This document shows positions 31,626-43,989 of a stretch of 64,000 nucleotides of DNA, piece after piece (position 1 is the stretch's first letter; each line of letters starts with the position of its first letter). Below the pieces are notes generated by a model. The model had not been told where the DNA came from and ran no database searches. It saw only the letters and a list, made by a program, of their open reading frames with translations. The stretch covers positions 138,544,343-138,608,342 of the forward strand of contig NC_135505.1 in assembly GCF_052857255.1 (NCBI RefSeq), written 5' to 3'. The position numbers and the translations under genes are program-made. The stretch is from Amblyomma americanum (lineage: Eukaryota > Arthropoda > Arachnida > Ixodida > Ixodidae).

Positions 31626-32350
31626 GCCAAACTGAATAATCACACTGAGGCATACGTGGTATAATGAACAATGAAACGCACGCGCAAAAAGACACTGTGA
31701 TTAGGATATCATTAATTAAGTGAAACCCTTGAAAACTGTTAGCGCAATCAGCATTTCGAGCCGCCGCCCAGACATTTTGTAATAAACAGAAGTTTTCCAA
31801 AGAGAACATGTGATCATTCTAGGCCACTTCCGCTTTCCTGTCTTGAGCCGACATAGGCATTGTCGTACAATCTTTATCTCTTATATAAACATTGGTCTCA
31901 CTCACCCAATTGCCTCTATTTATTCGAAACATTTACTATTCCGCTTAGTCAAGCCGCGTTATTAGGAATTGTCTTCATGGCACTTTTTTTCTATAGGGGA
32001 GTTAAGCGCGTCAAGCTACGTCTTCACAAAAGTAAGCAAACGAAAAAAGGTGAAAGAAACGCAAGCAGAGGGCTTTTGCCGTTTCTTGGCTTTAATTAAG
32101 GATTAAGAGGGATAGCCTTTAACTGGAGCCTGCCATCTTCTTAATTCAGATCTCAAAATATGCCACAAAGCCGATGTACAGACCATGAGAAGCGTATTGC
32201 ATTGTGTCCCGGCATACAATACAAAAATACGCTGTGAGTATTATATATATTCAATGGATTCAGCTCCCTGAAAATGACTGATCGTTGTTAGGCGCCTCCT
32301 CGGTTTTCATCAAAGTCGAACAAGAATATATGTGTTACGATTCTGCCTTC
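31626..32350. other. Unassigned stretch
   Basis: A 79-codon plus-strand frame (31860-32099) has a hydrophobic section but no recognisable family. Nothing else noted. Confidence 0.35.
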
Positions 32351-32938
32351 TCTTACAAATTTTATTCAGATGGTCTATAGACTGTCCATAGACTTCTTTA
32401 AATCTATTGACTTTCTATAGACACATCTTATAGACAAGTCTATAGGAAATACAAACTATATGGACAGTTTATATACAATTTGTAGATAATGCAATGGAAG
32501 GGCTGCTGATGCACATCATAGCCTTGTGGTGAACATGTGTGGTGAGAGGGAATTGAGTTATCTGACCTCCCACGTGCCTTACAGATAACTTTTATTGTCT
32601 CAATAAGTCTTTCAATGTGTTATATATACGCATTTCGTACCCGTTCATATATATATAGTCAGCGCTTGTTCGTGTTAGTCTTTCGTCTCGTGTCCCGTTC
32701 TTGTTGCGCTGTGAGCAAAATGATGAATACTTACCAACTCGCCCAAACTTGCGCCTTGCCGAGACTGTCCATAGACTTTCGTCTATCAAGTATATAGACT
32801 CTAACCCTAGGGAGCAGTGTATAGGCGACACAAATCCTATAGACAACCTATAGACGGAATAGACTAAAATAAATATCTATAGGTAGGCAATAGAGTCTAT
32901 AAGAGGTCTATAGACTGTTCATAGACCATTTTTATAAG
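32351..32938. mobile_element. GTCTATAGAC-rich MITE, copy 1
   Basis: Ends read CTTACAAATTTTATTCAGA on the left and ATAGACCATTTTTATAAG on the right (inverted CTTATAAAA-type termini). The interior is packed with variants of the self-complementary decamer GTCTATAGAC (for example near 32371, 32415, 32850 and 32907). It is interrupted in its middle by a hairpin-family piece at about 32660-32765. Confidence 0.65.
32660..32765 (+). mobile_element. Hairpin-family element (copy H3), one arm plus 3' end
   Basis: Reads TCGTCTCGTGTCCCGTTCTT, then GTTGCGCTGTGAGCAAAATG and TTACCAACTCGCCCAAACTT, ending GCGCCTTGC. This is nearly the same as the right arm and tail of copy H4 (35582-35673). The left arm is missing or lost. 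Confidence 0.7.
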
Positions 32939-33111
32939 ATAATAAGGCTCTTGATACGAGGCTTCACGGAGCATTTGTTTGCTAGCCTCGCACGCAACCC
33001 GCCCAAAACCATCACTTAATTCATACAAGAGGCGTCTATGATAAAAAAGACCCTCCAAGCCTGAACCCACGAATACAACCGTCCAGCGCAAGTATCCATG
33101 ACCCGCCCCCC

Positions 33112-33386
33112 TTATAAAAATGGTCTATAGATGGTCTATAGACTTCTTGTAGACTATATTGTCTTCATATAGATATTTCTTTTTGTCTATTCATAATCTG
33201 TAGATTGTCTATAGACAAAAGTCAACTCAGAGTGTATGGCCATAAATCTATTGATTGTCTATAGACTCTCTATAGGATTTTATTTCCCATAGACTATTCT
33301 CTAGGGTTTGTCTATGGAGAGCCTATAGACTTTATAGACAAGTTTATGGAGAGTCTATAGACTGTGTAAAGAAATTTTCGTAAGGG
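33112..33386. mobile_element. GTCTATAGAC-rich MITE, copy 2
   Basis: A compact copy: left end CCTTATAAAAATGGTCTATA, right end AGACTGTGTAAAGAAATTTT then CGTAAGG. Several GTCTATAGAC or near-matches lie inside (for example around 33122, 33136, 33206, 33256 and 33353). It abuts the gag remnant. Confidence 0.65.
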
Positions 33387-33390
33387 CCGG

Positions 33391-33720
33391 ACGCGATGTC
33401 TGCGAGGAGCAACAACTTGAGGTAGATTATACGTGAAGTTGTCCGCGAAGAACTACGCCGAGTGTTGCCATCACCAGCGCAGGATAAGTATAGTGGCGCT
33501 AACGGACGTCATACGTGACGAAGTTCACCAGGCACTGGTCCTTCGTCAGGCGACGACTCCGACGACTCCGACTCAAGCAGTGACATGCGCCACTGCGGTT
33601 CGGAGACCCAGGCACCTCCAAGGCCTCGCTGGGAAATTTATACGCGCCGTCAGAACAATACCAGACTCCCGACTTCCTATAACCGTTCGCTCTGCTTCTT
33701 GACTTCTCGGAGCAGCGAAT
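33391..33720 (+). pseudogene. Ty3/gypsy-type gag remnant
   Basis: Short blocks read IIREVVREELRRVLPS and VIRDEVHQALVLRQ, then a proline/threonine-rich linker, an AVRRPR block and a degraded RSLCF that in relatives precedes the CCHC knuckle. Frames shift between blocks, so it is dead. I assign it to a gypsy-like element because of the same-strand RT and integrase pieces downstream; the block pattern is one I associate with tick elements, but no search was run. Confidence 0.5.
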
Positions 33721-34025
33721 AAGTACCCTTTGGTCTTTCACCAAGCAACCCGGCTTCATACATTGTGTGGACGCAGGGACCGTACCATCGTTCTCTACTG
33801 GACTTCATCAAATCAGCTAACCTTTTTCCACTTAATCTCTACTACATCACTCATCACACCTTCACCCATCATTGATGCCCTGGGGCAATAAATTTCGCTT
33901 AAAAAATACGCTTTGGTCACCCCCTAGATAACCGCTTTCGCTCTGAGCAGCAGAGCAGTGAAAGTGTGACTACTCAACCAGGGATACAATACAAGTTTTA
34001 GACAAATAAGGGCGGAGAAACATTA

Positions 34026-34410
34026 GAGGGGACACTTAAGCTTCGCCTTAAGAGTATGGCCCTTTAGTGTTTAATCGTTAGTGCCCATATATGCGGAATT
34101 GGTAATTCTCTACTTAACATTCACAGGTCCCTGTGAGTCCTCATACCCCTCCTGGCACAGTGGTGCAGCGGTTTAAGCGATGCGCCAGTATGTCCTGCGA
34201 TGGCAGCTAGGTGTTCCCAGCGGTGGGCCTTGTGCGGCCCAGGTTGCTCCTCCCCGAGCGGCCAGTCATTAAACTGCCACCTGGCACGGTGGGTAGTTTG
34301 CTCACTATACAATGGGCAGGTTGTGTTGCCCCCGCAGGGTCACGTGACCTAGGTGACCCACCTGCCTCTCCTAGGTTGCTTCTCTGGGGATTTTACGTAG
34401 ATTTTTCGCT
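34026..34410 (+). mobile_element. Type C SINE-like element, longest copy
   Basis: Leader GACACTTAAGCTTCGCCTTA, then a GCGGAATTGGTAATTCTC segment, then the tRNA-like head CTGGCACAGTGGTGCAGCGG, and a GC-rich body with GGTCACGTGACCTAGGTGAC. It sits between the gag and RT remnants, so it probably inserted into the gypsy element. Confidence 0.6.
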
Positions 34411-34506
34411 CACGGTCAACAATAACGACGACAACGCCGCATTTTCTGCGACACGACCTCCTTAACACACTTCAGTTCTGCGTTGATTATTGTCGTTTGC
34501 AGAAGG

Positions 34507-34880
<374 letters not shown>

Positions 34881-35036
34881 TGCCTAATGTCAAAAACGAG
34901 CGCAACGTCGACGTCATCGCCTACCCTCAGTGCGCAGAAGCCCGATGGCTTGCCCGGCCACGGATCAAGGCCGCCAGCGCACTGACTCCAGACGCTGCAG
35001 CCTACCAAGAGCCGGCGTGGAATACAAGCCATGCGG

Positions 35037-35379
35037 CAAGACATACTCAGCAATTGTGGACAAAAGCATTTTCGACCGGGAAACGCTTGATGGACACAGT
35101 TTTTTTTTTCATATAAAGTAAGATTTCACTATAACAATCAATATATCCGCAGATCAACCGTCGGCAGTCTTGCATTTTTTATTCACATTTTTACTATCGT
35201 AAAAAGCGTTCCCCATTTTATTTCTATGGCAGTCTTAACTGCTCGATGCTATCGATGGAAAAACTTTACAAGGAAGATTTTGCTACATGTGAGAATAATG
35301 GACCATTCCCTTCAATATCTCGATCCCAGTGTCTTACAATTTTCCAATTTTAAAATTTTTTGCCCGAGAAAGCTGGACT
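35037..35379 (+). repeat. R350 interspersed repeat
   Basis: Starts ACTCAGCAATTGTGGACAAA, then CGGGAAACGCTT, TTCACTATAACAATCAATAT, GCAGTCTTAACTGCTCGATG, AATGGACCATTCCCTTCAAT and ends near TTTTGCCCGAGAAAGCTGG. It lies between RT and integrase remnants of the gypsy element. Confidence 0.75.
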
Positions 35380-35519
35380 TGTTCGGGGTTGGGCGCCCTT
35401 TCGCTGCCGTGGAGTCAGCGAAAAACTTTTGGGCCGCTATTTCGGCCCATACAAGATCCTTCGTTCATTAGGTGGGCTAGAATACGGAGTCGTTCCTGGT
35501 GGAATGAGAGAATCCCAGA
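35380..35519 (+). pseudogene. Ty3/gypsy integrase C-terminal remnant (GPY/F module)
   Basis: The frame reads RGVSEKLLGRYFGPYKILRS followed by LEYGVVPGG. RYFGPYKI is the GPY/F motif found after the integrase core in many gypsy elements. The hairpin element H4 cuts the frame right after this block. Confidence 0.8.
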
Positions 35520-35673
35520 TAGTTTTCGCTCTCAGCGCAACACGAACGGGACACAAGACGAAGGACTAGCACAAACAGGCGCTGTTTGTGCTAGTCCTTC
35601 GTCTTGTGTCCCGTTCGTGTTGCGCTGAGTGCGAAAATGAACACTTACCAACTCGCCCAAATTTCCGCCTTGC
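35520..35673 (+). mobile_element. Hairpin-headed short element (copy H4) with 8-bp target duplication
   Basis: Arms of about 54 bases (35524-35578 and 35582-35634) are almost perfectly complementary, with a 3-base loop (GCG). A 3' extension follows with TTACCAACTCGCCCAAATTT, ending CCGCCTTGC. Direct repeats ATCCCAGA at 35512-35519 and 35674-35681. Inserted into the gypsy integrase remnant. Confidence 0.75.
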
Positions 35674-35681
35674 ATCCCAGA

Positions 35682-36162
35682 AAGGCCGCGGTGAAGCAGA
35701 AGTGGTGCATGGCGCTCTAAAGTACTCTTTGTCCATCTTCACTCTGTTTAGTTTTGTCCATCTTCCCTTTCGCTGTAAGCCGTCCGGCCGATGCTTATTT
35801 AAGAGCGGGATAAAGCCGCTAAGTTTTGTATTGTTTGTCTGCGACCACATTCATCTCGACTACATTTATTTCGACCACATTTATGCGTCCACGTTTATCT
35901 TCAATCATCTTAGCCATGCGCATCAAATTCTATGCTGTTCGAAATTGTCGAAGGCGATTCCAGCCTTACCTCGAAATCTTTAAACTCAGAGCTGTCGAGA
36001 GCGGCGGTGCTTATATTCTTTGAAGAGCGCCCAGTACGGTTGCAGCTATTGCCGCCATCGGGCTTATTCATTTTTTGTGGCTGGAAGTGAGCCCAATAAA
36101 GAGTTTATTTTGGAAGCATTTCGCTGTCATCCTGACTGCCGGACTGCCGATACATTTAGCAT
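35682..36162 (+). other. Probable gypsy 3' sequence, unresolved
   Basis: The first ~70 bases may continue the gypsy coding frame (EVVHGALKY). Further on, TATTTAAGAGCGGGATAA near 35798 resembles an LTR promoter, but no LTR pair was found. The tail also contains near-repeats of a TTTCGACCACATTTAT unit (35855-35890). Confidence 0.3.
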
Positions 36163-36345
36163 AGCGCGTACCGCTACCGCTTACCATGTACCGCGAGCCA
36201 CCACGGCGCATGCGCAGATCGCCCATGCGGGCGCCAGATGGCGCCACGTTCCCATAAACAGCACGCGCCTTGAGCGTCGGGACCAATCAGCGTGTGCGTA
36301 GCTGTGGGTCGCGGTACGCGGTAAGCAGTAGCGGTACGCGGTATG
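36163..36345. mobile_element. MITE with GTACCGC terminal repeats and an internal CCAAT box
   Basis: Left terminus GCGCGTACCGCTACCGCTTA and right terminus (complement) CGCGTACCGCTACTGCTTAC are inverted copies of ~35 bp. The interior has CGGGCGCCAGATGGCGCCAC and GTCGGGACCAATCAGCGTGT, the latter a strong NF-Y-type CCAAT site. Also at 28793-28945. Confidence 0.7.
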
Positions 36346-39300
36346 TGAAAAGCAAGCTGTTTCGAGAAAAAAATTCTAAGTTCTGTTTCCTTGTTCTTTT
36401 CGTGTCGGTTACTTTGTCTCTCGTTTTTGCTGCGCTAAAGTTCTTTTTAATCAGCCATTTTTTTTTAAATCAGATATGCTCGATTTTTAAACGGTTTATT
36501 TAACGCTTCATGACAACTTATATGCCCGGTAAGTAGTGCAGGCCCATCTGGTCACATAATTAGGTGCTTGTACTGCCCCAGCATGCCTCTGGGCAACGGC
36601 ACTCCTCGAATAGCGCAGAAATGCAATGACTTCCGGTGCGGGTGGGTCGCGCATCGGCAGTCATGCGGGCATGCATAATTCCCGCGTTTTGGATCACACT
36701 GAAAAAAAAGAACAAAGAACGGTTGTTTTTACACTGCTCTCGGAATAATATGAAAAACGGATTTACTATTGCGCACAGAAACCGCCCGCATTCACGAGCA
36801 GCGATCGAGGCCCAAGCTGTCGCGCATGCGCTGAAGGCGCCTTATTTTTACCTGTGAACCCAAAGAGCCAATGCGCCGTGCTTGCAAGCGCTACACCAAG
36901 CAGACGGTAACCCGCAGAAAGCCCAGCTGTCCTCATGGTTAATGCTAGCGCAGGTCACACACAGCTTCGTCCGCCGTAGCTTGTGTACTTTTGGATGTAT
37001 TGTACCCCCACTGTGCGTACAAGATGATTTTGGCCAAGGCTGTCGGTAGGAACACTGATCATGGTGGTAGTGATGGTAGCGGCGGTATTATGCAGCAAGC
37101 TTAATACCATTGTTGCCAGTGAGAGAAAAACAGCAAACACCAGAATAACCTCAGGAGGCTATGACGCCAGCTTTTTATCAAATGCATGCATGCTACTACA
37201 GGTCCTCCAAGACAACGATATTCATTTCATGAGTGATTATTATTACTCTAAAACTTTTTGTTTTTAACCTTTCCAAGTCAGAGTTGTAAGCTGATTACTA
37301 GCCATTGCTGTCATGCCTGAAAACTTATTGGTGGCGACGGTGGCGCCGGAACACCGCGGTGTGAGATGACGGGAGCTTTCTGCAGTGATCGAGTTAGCCG
37401 TGTAGCAACGGAACAACTCCCCTATTTCTCGATAGTGATTGAGAATCTCGAAGGCTTTCGACTCGATAGCCCTTGGAAGTGCCCGTGTGACAGCTGGGGT
37501 ATGACCTGTATTCTCATTCCTGAAGAGGGCTTAGTCGGGCTGGTTGGTCCATGGATGGAAACCGAATGAACAGCGCTATAACAGACAGGGCGCAACTTTC
37601 GGCACCGGCTTCACTGCGGTTTCGAAGCGATGTTCACCTGAGCCTACCGAGGGTAGGAGCTGAAAGCATTTCATGGATAATATTCAAGTATAATTAAACA
37701 ATTTATGAAAAACTTACCCTCATCAAGGCACACTGATTTATTTGCTTTTGAATTTCGGCGGGTAAGGGCCAAGGATACTTCCTGCAAGGAATTCGAAATG
37801 AATTTTGCAAATAAACTACCACGGTGGTATGCGTCCACGTACTTTAAGACCCATTCTGCAGTAAAATCAAGAGCGCAAAAAAAAAAGCAACCACACGATA
37901 GGGATACAAATAAGTCAGGCCAAGTTCAAAACATCTTGCGTCGGAACACAAACATGTATTTTTTGGTACGAAAAAATTTTATTGCACGGTCTGCCGGGTG
38001 TTCAAACCACTCCAGAAATTGCGACGCCTTCGTATCGGCGTCTTTGGAACAGGAGTTTGAACCTGAGGCCATTAGGAGCTGCTTCATACATACCATTTAC
38101 CGTTATGTTGTTTCTCAATGCTGTTCTCCCCGACGTCTTTCCTAACGCTTTTCTTGGACAGTGTACAGTTTTCACCTGGCTTTTGAAGTTTTCTTCTTTT
38201 TTTAAGACAGGACTACGATAGGCAAGTTCTTTTTGTTGTGCCCTTGCAGATTGATCGGCAAGGTTTCGGCGTCTTTTCACGAACAAATAATTCGCGAGCG
38301 CATCCGGATGGAAGCAGTAATACAATGCATGCGAAAATGCCTTATGGCTTTTTGCTAATAAACAGCAGTGCTTCGACACTGTTTTTTTTTTTGTGTGTAT
38401 CTACGGGCCTATGCTACACCGGTATTCACTTCAAAACGCTGATCACGAAATCCTTTTCTTTGTAGGCGTCATAAGTTTGAATCAGATGACGGAAAAAAAA
38501 ATTTTAAATCTAATTTTCCTAGCAATAAGTGTTTTCTTGCCGGGCAAACATCAACATACCAAGAAAGAGACACGAAAGAGAATTTCATTGAGAACAAAAA
38601 TTGGATTAATTTGGCCTTTGGCCTCAATGTCCTCTTAACGGAGCTTCCATAGAGGGCAATAAATTCTTCGTAGATATCATCTGTAGCTATCATCTGTACA
38701 AATACAACCGAAGCCGAAGGTTGTATTTGTACTGAGGATGTTGGCTCCTCCTGAAGTACATGCATGGCAGCTCTACAGCTGTGTAAGGGAGCAGGTGTTA
38801 AGAGCAGGTGCAGAGCAGGAGGAGATTGAACTTTGCATAGGTGTACTTTGCAGAGGGACGGGCGCACGGACAAAGCAGAGTTGACTTTGAAGGACTCGAG
38901 TATTGATTCGCTACTTTCCGATCGCCTATATCATTGTTTCTGCTGTCTTGTGAAGCTGGTGTTTATTTTCTTCATACTCTGTTTTGCGCAACTGTTTTTT
39001 TACCAAGTATTAATGCATTATTTATGTACTACAAAACCCCGTCCCCTCTCAAAAATAATGATCTCAGGATGAAATGTATGTGAATGAACAAATGATTGAA
39101 ATAATAATAAAAATGGGTGCTTCCAGAGACAGCTAAATGGACCCATGCAACGGAAATGAAGTGAACAAAACACAAAGACCACTAACTCTTTAGCGCACAA
39201 CCCAGGTATAACGCCCAAACAACACAGGACGAAGAAAGGCTGGAGGCGGTGTCTTTTAAAGGGATAGCCTAATGTCGGATACCAGCATAAAATTATTTGC

Positions 39301-42173
39301 TTATTCTTGTACACCTTTCCTAACAATGACAATAATGAGGGCATAAATTTTGGTTCTGGCAGGAATTTATATTGTTAATAGGCAAAGGAAACCCGACTAG
39401 AGCCGACCGTCGTGCCATGCTGTGTTCGCCGCCCATAACTCTAAGTCGTTTGAAGTGGCTACACTAGACTTTTTTTCTTGAATAGTAAAAAGTGAAATGC
39501 AGACGGATATTTTTGCTTGAAAATACTTGAGAAACCATTTTTTTTTCTCTCACTTGGAACTAGTCACTGTTTTTTGTACGCTTTAATTCTCCCTTTTCAT
39601 TATCTCTCAAAATGTGTGGAAAATGCAGGCTGCCCCTACACGTGACAGTGGCGCTGCTATAGGCAGCGTCGCTCTTGCTGTTATCTGCAGTTATCTGTGA
39701 TGGATATCACCAGTCTTGCTTTAATGATAGCTCTCCAAGGCTCCCTTAGCGCTTTTATGTATGCTTTTTATTAAACCTGTGCATCTCATTTAAAAGGCGG
39801 AGGGCCGTGGCAGGGTGGCAGACGCTGGGGCAGAGGTTAGCAGACGGTTAGCACGGCAAACGCCGACCTCCACCATAAAGCGGCGTCCCCATAGCGATAA
39901 TTACAATTTAAAATGCTCTACTTTGTTTCAGAGGCTCAAGGTCGGGTGGACAATCAGTTTAAGATGCTGCATGAAAAATATGTCAGTAAATTCCACGAAA
40001 CTGTTCATTGAAGTTCAGCACAGCCTTGCCTATGACCTTTGTCAGTTTTATTCACCAATTGCGCCTTGTTGCAACAACAAATCAATACAAACTTGCTTAT
40101 TTTTAATTAGGTCGATAACCCGAGCACTCGTGTCTTTTGCGACACGATGCCGGTGACTGTTCGCATCTTGCTATCTATCAAAATACACGTCTTCAGGTAT
40201 TCAGGCCTAATACCGTCTTCGTTAAGGATACTGAAGCGAATAAATAATTTCCGGTATTTCCTTCAGAGGCTCTCCCACAGCCCCCAGGCAAACAAAACGC
40301 CCGGCCAAATAAGGATGGGTTCGGAATTATACATAAACTGAACTGTCATAGTACTCGTAGCAATTGCCGTTGATCGCAGCGCCGTCCCGAACAGGCCTTC
40401 CGAAAGGTCAACTCATCGAAATCTTTGCCCCTCACCAAGCTTGGTACAGAGCACACAAGTTTATCCTCATTTTAATGGAATTTTTTGAGGGCAACCATTC
40501 CTTCGAAAATCAAACATAATAAAATAAAGGTCAAGCACCGTTAGAGCAAAGCACACACGTTAAAGAAGTAATAACAGATACGGCACTATCTGAGACCACC
40601 AAACTGCAACTATCATGATTTAAAAATTAGAAAAAAATGTATCGGCAGCTCAGGCGAATTACTTTCGAGAATCGCATGATATCCTGTTTCTACCGAGGTC
40701 TGTGCTTACCTGGGGCCAACCGCTTCTGTGGTGGCGAGAATCAAACATAGTACAGTGAAAAAGCAAAGTAATTTCATATGCAAAACTTTCTGGCCGCGTC
40801 CACAAAGAGCTCCAACTGCGGCAACTGCGCTCACAGCTTTAAATCTCGTACAGATCAGACTGATCCACCACGATGGAAAATGTCATCATTAAGCAAGCAT
40901 GATTCGCGCCTCAGAAATGTCAATGAACACACATTCATAACAGGCATGACGTCAAGGAATATGCGCCAAGGGTGAACAAAAGTCTATTCGGGCAATAATT
41001 AGGTGCTTGAACAATTATTTTTTGTATAATTGGGTAACAGTCACTGTATCCAAATGCAAAAAAAAGAGACACATACGCCAAGAACTCGTCATTAAAAATG
41101 CAGTAATGCAAGAAGCAGGCGTCTCCTTGCTATTTCTTAGAAAGTGAGCTTGCGGACAGCTTGCGTCATAGGGATTTGGTTCGTTTGTAGGGTATTAAGC
41201 GAATGATTAATGTGCGAGAACAAAATGAGAGGACGCTGGGATGCTCATTTATTCGGTTGTTGAGATCGCCGTGTCCAACTAAACTATACTCTGGGACAAA
41301 TTTTCTTGGCAATGCAGTAGAGGCTAAGAAGGAGAGGGAACTAGACGGGACAAAAGCCTGTATCCTCCCCTTTCCTGCCTACACTCTTGAAAGGCCCCTT
41401 GAAAGTATGCAAAGGTAGCTAATTAGGAGATAGCGACGATCACCAATGACCCCATTCATGAAAATGCTTGCTTCGTTTTGAATTGCGCAGGCATAATTAA
41501 AGCATAATTTGCAGTAAATGACAGGCCCCGCCGCGGTGGCTCAGTGGTTAGGGCGCTCGGCTGCTGATCCGGAGTTCCCGGGTTCGAACCCGACCGCGGC
41601 GGCTGCGTCTTTATGAACGCAAAACGCTAAGTCGCCCGTGTGCTGTGCGATGTCAGTGCACGTTAAAGATCCCCAGGTGGTCGAAATTATTCCGGAGTCC
41701 TCCACTACGGCACCTAATTCTTCCTTTCTTCTTTCACTCCCTCTCTTATCCCTTCCCTTACGGCGCGGTTCAGGTGTCCAACGATATATGCGACAGATAC
41801 TGCGCCATTTCCTTTCCCCAAAAAACCAATTAAAAAAAACCTTAATGGGAGTAAAAAGGGAGAAAGCTGCCAGCTTACACCCTTCTTTACTCCTTTCTAT
41901 TTCGAGTGCAGCCTCTGCAGCATTGCCAGGAAAAGTTGTCGCCAAGTATAGCAGGCAGAAGGAGACGGACCCAAAGGGTATTTTCCTTCTTCATGCCGAT
42001 AATTCCGAATTTAGACCCATGACCTTTGACTACAGCTTAATTGTCATTTTAATCTCACTAATTTCAGACGTCGTCCTTCGTTACAAAGCCGATGTTCCCA
42101 CCACGAGAAATGTATTGCATTGAGTTATGGCTTGCATAACGATATGCGCAATGTCTGGCATAAAATCCATAAT
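36346..42173. other. Long quiet region, no supported gene
   Basis: Nearly 6 kb without recognisable SINEs or LINEs. Frames at 37705-38145 (+, 146 aa), 38002-38379 (-, 125 aa) and 38469-38873 (-, 134 aa) have no domain I can name; the minus-strand 125-aa frame ends in a basic FQRRRYEGVAISGVV block that may be repeat-derived. A possible diverged hairpin-family relative lies at 39160-39240. A Ruka SINE at 41527-41831 is listed separately. Confidence 0.4.
41527..41831 (+). mobile_element. Ruka-type SINE, full length
   Basis: Intact head and body; second arm of the body differs slightly (GACGGC to AAGTCGCCC, TTTATGAACGC). The tail is A-rich instead of (ATT)n and no duplication is visible, suggesting an older copy. 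Confidence 0.9.
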
Positions 42174-42189
42174 GTCCTGAACAGAGATG

Positions 42190-42420
42190 GGCATCCTCAC
42201 GAGGGCGAGCCCTCATGAGGGCGTCCTCACCCTCACCTCGTGAGGATTTCGCTTGGTCAGATGAGGGTGTGGGAGGATGGGCGCATGAAAATTCGTGAGG
42301 ACGAGGGCGAGGGAGGAAAGACAAGGTGAGGTGAGGGCGAGGGAGGAAAGTCATGATGAGGTGAGGTTGAGGGAGGGCAAGATGCACTGTCTGAGGGCGA
42401 GGGTAGTGGCCCGAGCCATG
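42190..42420. repeat. Degenerate GAGGGCGAGGG minisatellite (left subterminal of the hAT-like element)
   Basis: Irregular units around GAGGGCGAGGGAGGAAAG and their complements. The first ~50 bases contain facing CCTCACGAGGGCGAG and CCCTCATGAGGGCG palindromes. Confidence 0.8.
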
Positions 42421-42429
42421 CACCGTGCT

Positions 42430-43597
42430 AACGTTTTTTTTTTTTTTTCTGTGCAGACTGTTATGAATTCCCGTTTTAAATAGTCACTTCTTAAGGTGAA
42501 GATTCCCGGGTAAGAAGTAGTTATATAGTTTACGCAGTCTGGAGGTACACGAGGCGAACACGAAACGCGGGTGCCGCACACCTTCTCCGTCACCAGGATA
42601 TACTAACCCGCTGACAATGATATGCTCAACAAAGCGCTGTTCTAACTGGAAAATCCTATTTTTAAAAATTGTGTAAAGTCTTTGGTGAAACAACCTGCAT
42701 ATAGTGCGCTAACAAGAGGACACTGGTCGGGCTGTGCGGGTGGCCGCCGGTCCAACGGGAACCGTGGTATACTGCAGTCGACATTTTCATCATCAGCCCC
42801 GAGTCTGTCGGATGAGTGTATAGTAAAACACGTAGAAATTATACCTAGTAAAGCTGTTGAATTCAAAAGTTCTAAGCCTTCTGTACCACAACGAAGTCTG
42901 ATTTCAGGTCAGTGAGGTTTCCAAGAGCTGGCTGTTGTGCAAAAAATGCTTCTGCGAAATTCCACTGCCAAATCAAAGCCTGTTGGCGGCGTTGGTGTGG
43001 AGTTTTTTTCATTCACACTGTGAGTAGTTCAGTACAGTCTTATCTTCTTTCTATTTTCTATTTTACCTGTAATTGCCGTATAGGAAAGCGGTGCAGCAAT
43101 GTGGTGGGCAAAGCCAACCGCTGTAGTCTTACGATGGAAATAAAGCAGCAGCTTAACAACCTTCAATCATAGCTCGCTCCGCCTTGCATTGTACGATGTG
43201 CTTAGAAAGAAATAGTTGTACTGCTCTCCAAATAACAGAAACATCTCTTGGTTTATTTCTGTCGCTGGCGGGACGTGTGGCCACTTAATCGCGCGCCTGA
43301 TTTTATGAGCTAGATTTCTTGCAGGCATGGTAAGAAATTGGCACCCATCATTTGGGTCGTGCGTAAAAGTGCAAGCAAAAAATTACGGGCGGTTTAGCTT
43401 GGGGTTAACCGCGAATTATCGTATGCTATGGCACAATTAGCCCTGACATGGTTTATCTTGACTCTCTATGCTTTTGCTTGGCCTGACCTGGCTTACTTTG
43501 GTTGATCTTTCATATGATGTAAGATTGCGTAATATTGCATCACTTTATATTTGTACTGCGGTATATTTGGTCATTCTCTACATTCACAGTACTGATT
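42430..43597. other. hAT-like element interior, unassigned
   Basis: Frames below 90 codons only; no transposase motif recognised. Confidence 0.35.
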
Positions 43598-43790
43598 CCG
43601 CTCCTGGCGTACAGGCGTGCAGCGGTTAAGCTACGCGCCACTGCCCTGCGATACCAGGTGCTGCCATCGATGGGGCTTAATTGTGAAACCTATGTCGGTC
43701 CTTTCTTTGCTCACAATCAGGTGGGCATCTTGTAATGACGTCACAACGTTACGTGACCAAGGTGGCCCACGTGCTGAAGCAGGCTTCGGA
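43598..43790 (+). mobile_element. Type C SINE-like fragment
   Basis: Head GTGCAGCGGTTAAGC with TACGCGCCACTGCCCTGCGAT, then GTGACCAAGGTGGCCCACGT, matching the body of the 34.03-kb copy. Confidence 0.6.
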
Positions 43791-43989
43791 CAGACAGACA
43801 ACCGCTTTTCGGCGGAGTGAAATCACTAGGGCACTAAAATGGCAACTAAAGCCCCTCCGTGACCTCCCCTACAAGCAGCTCTTCCTTTCAGACTTCCGGT
43901 TTGACCGGAAGCGCTGCCATTTTGTTTCTAGATTCTCGGGGCGAGTCTGGCTGCGTTGCATCCTGTTGTTTTCATCCTTCGCCTTATAG

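Noticed and set aside
39160..39240. Additional hairpin-family element
   Set aside because: GACCACTAACTCTTTAGCGC is suggestive, but there is no foldback partner or flanking repeat.
42190..42420. Telomere-like G-rich repeat
   Set aside because: Units are irregular GAGGGCGAGGG, not the arthropod TTAGG repeat, and they lie just inside a hAT-like terminus.
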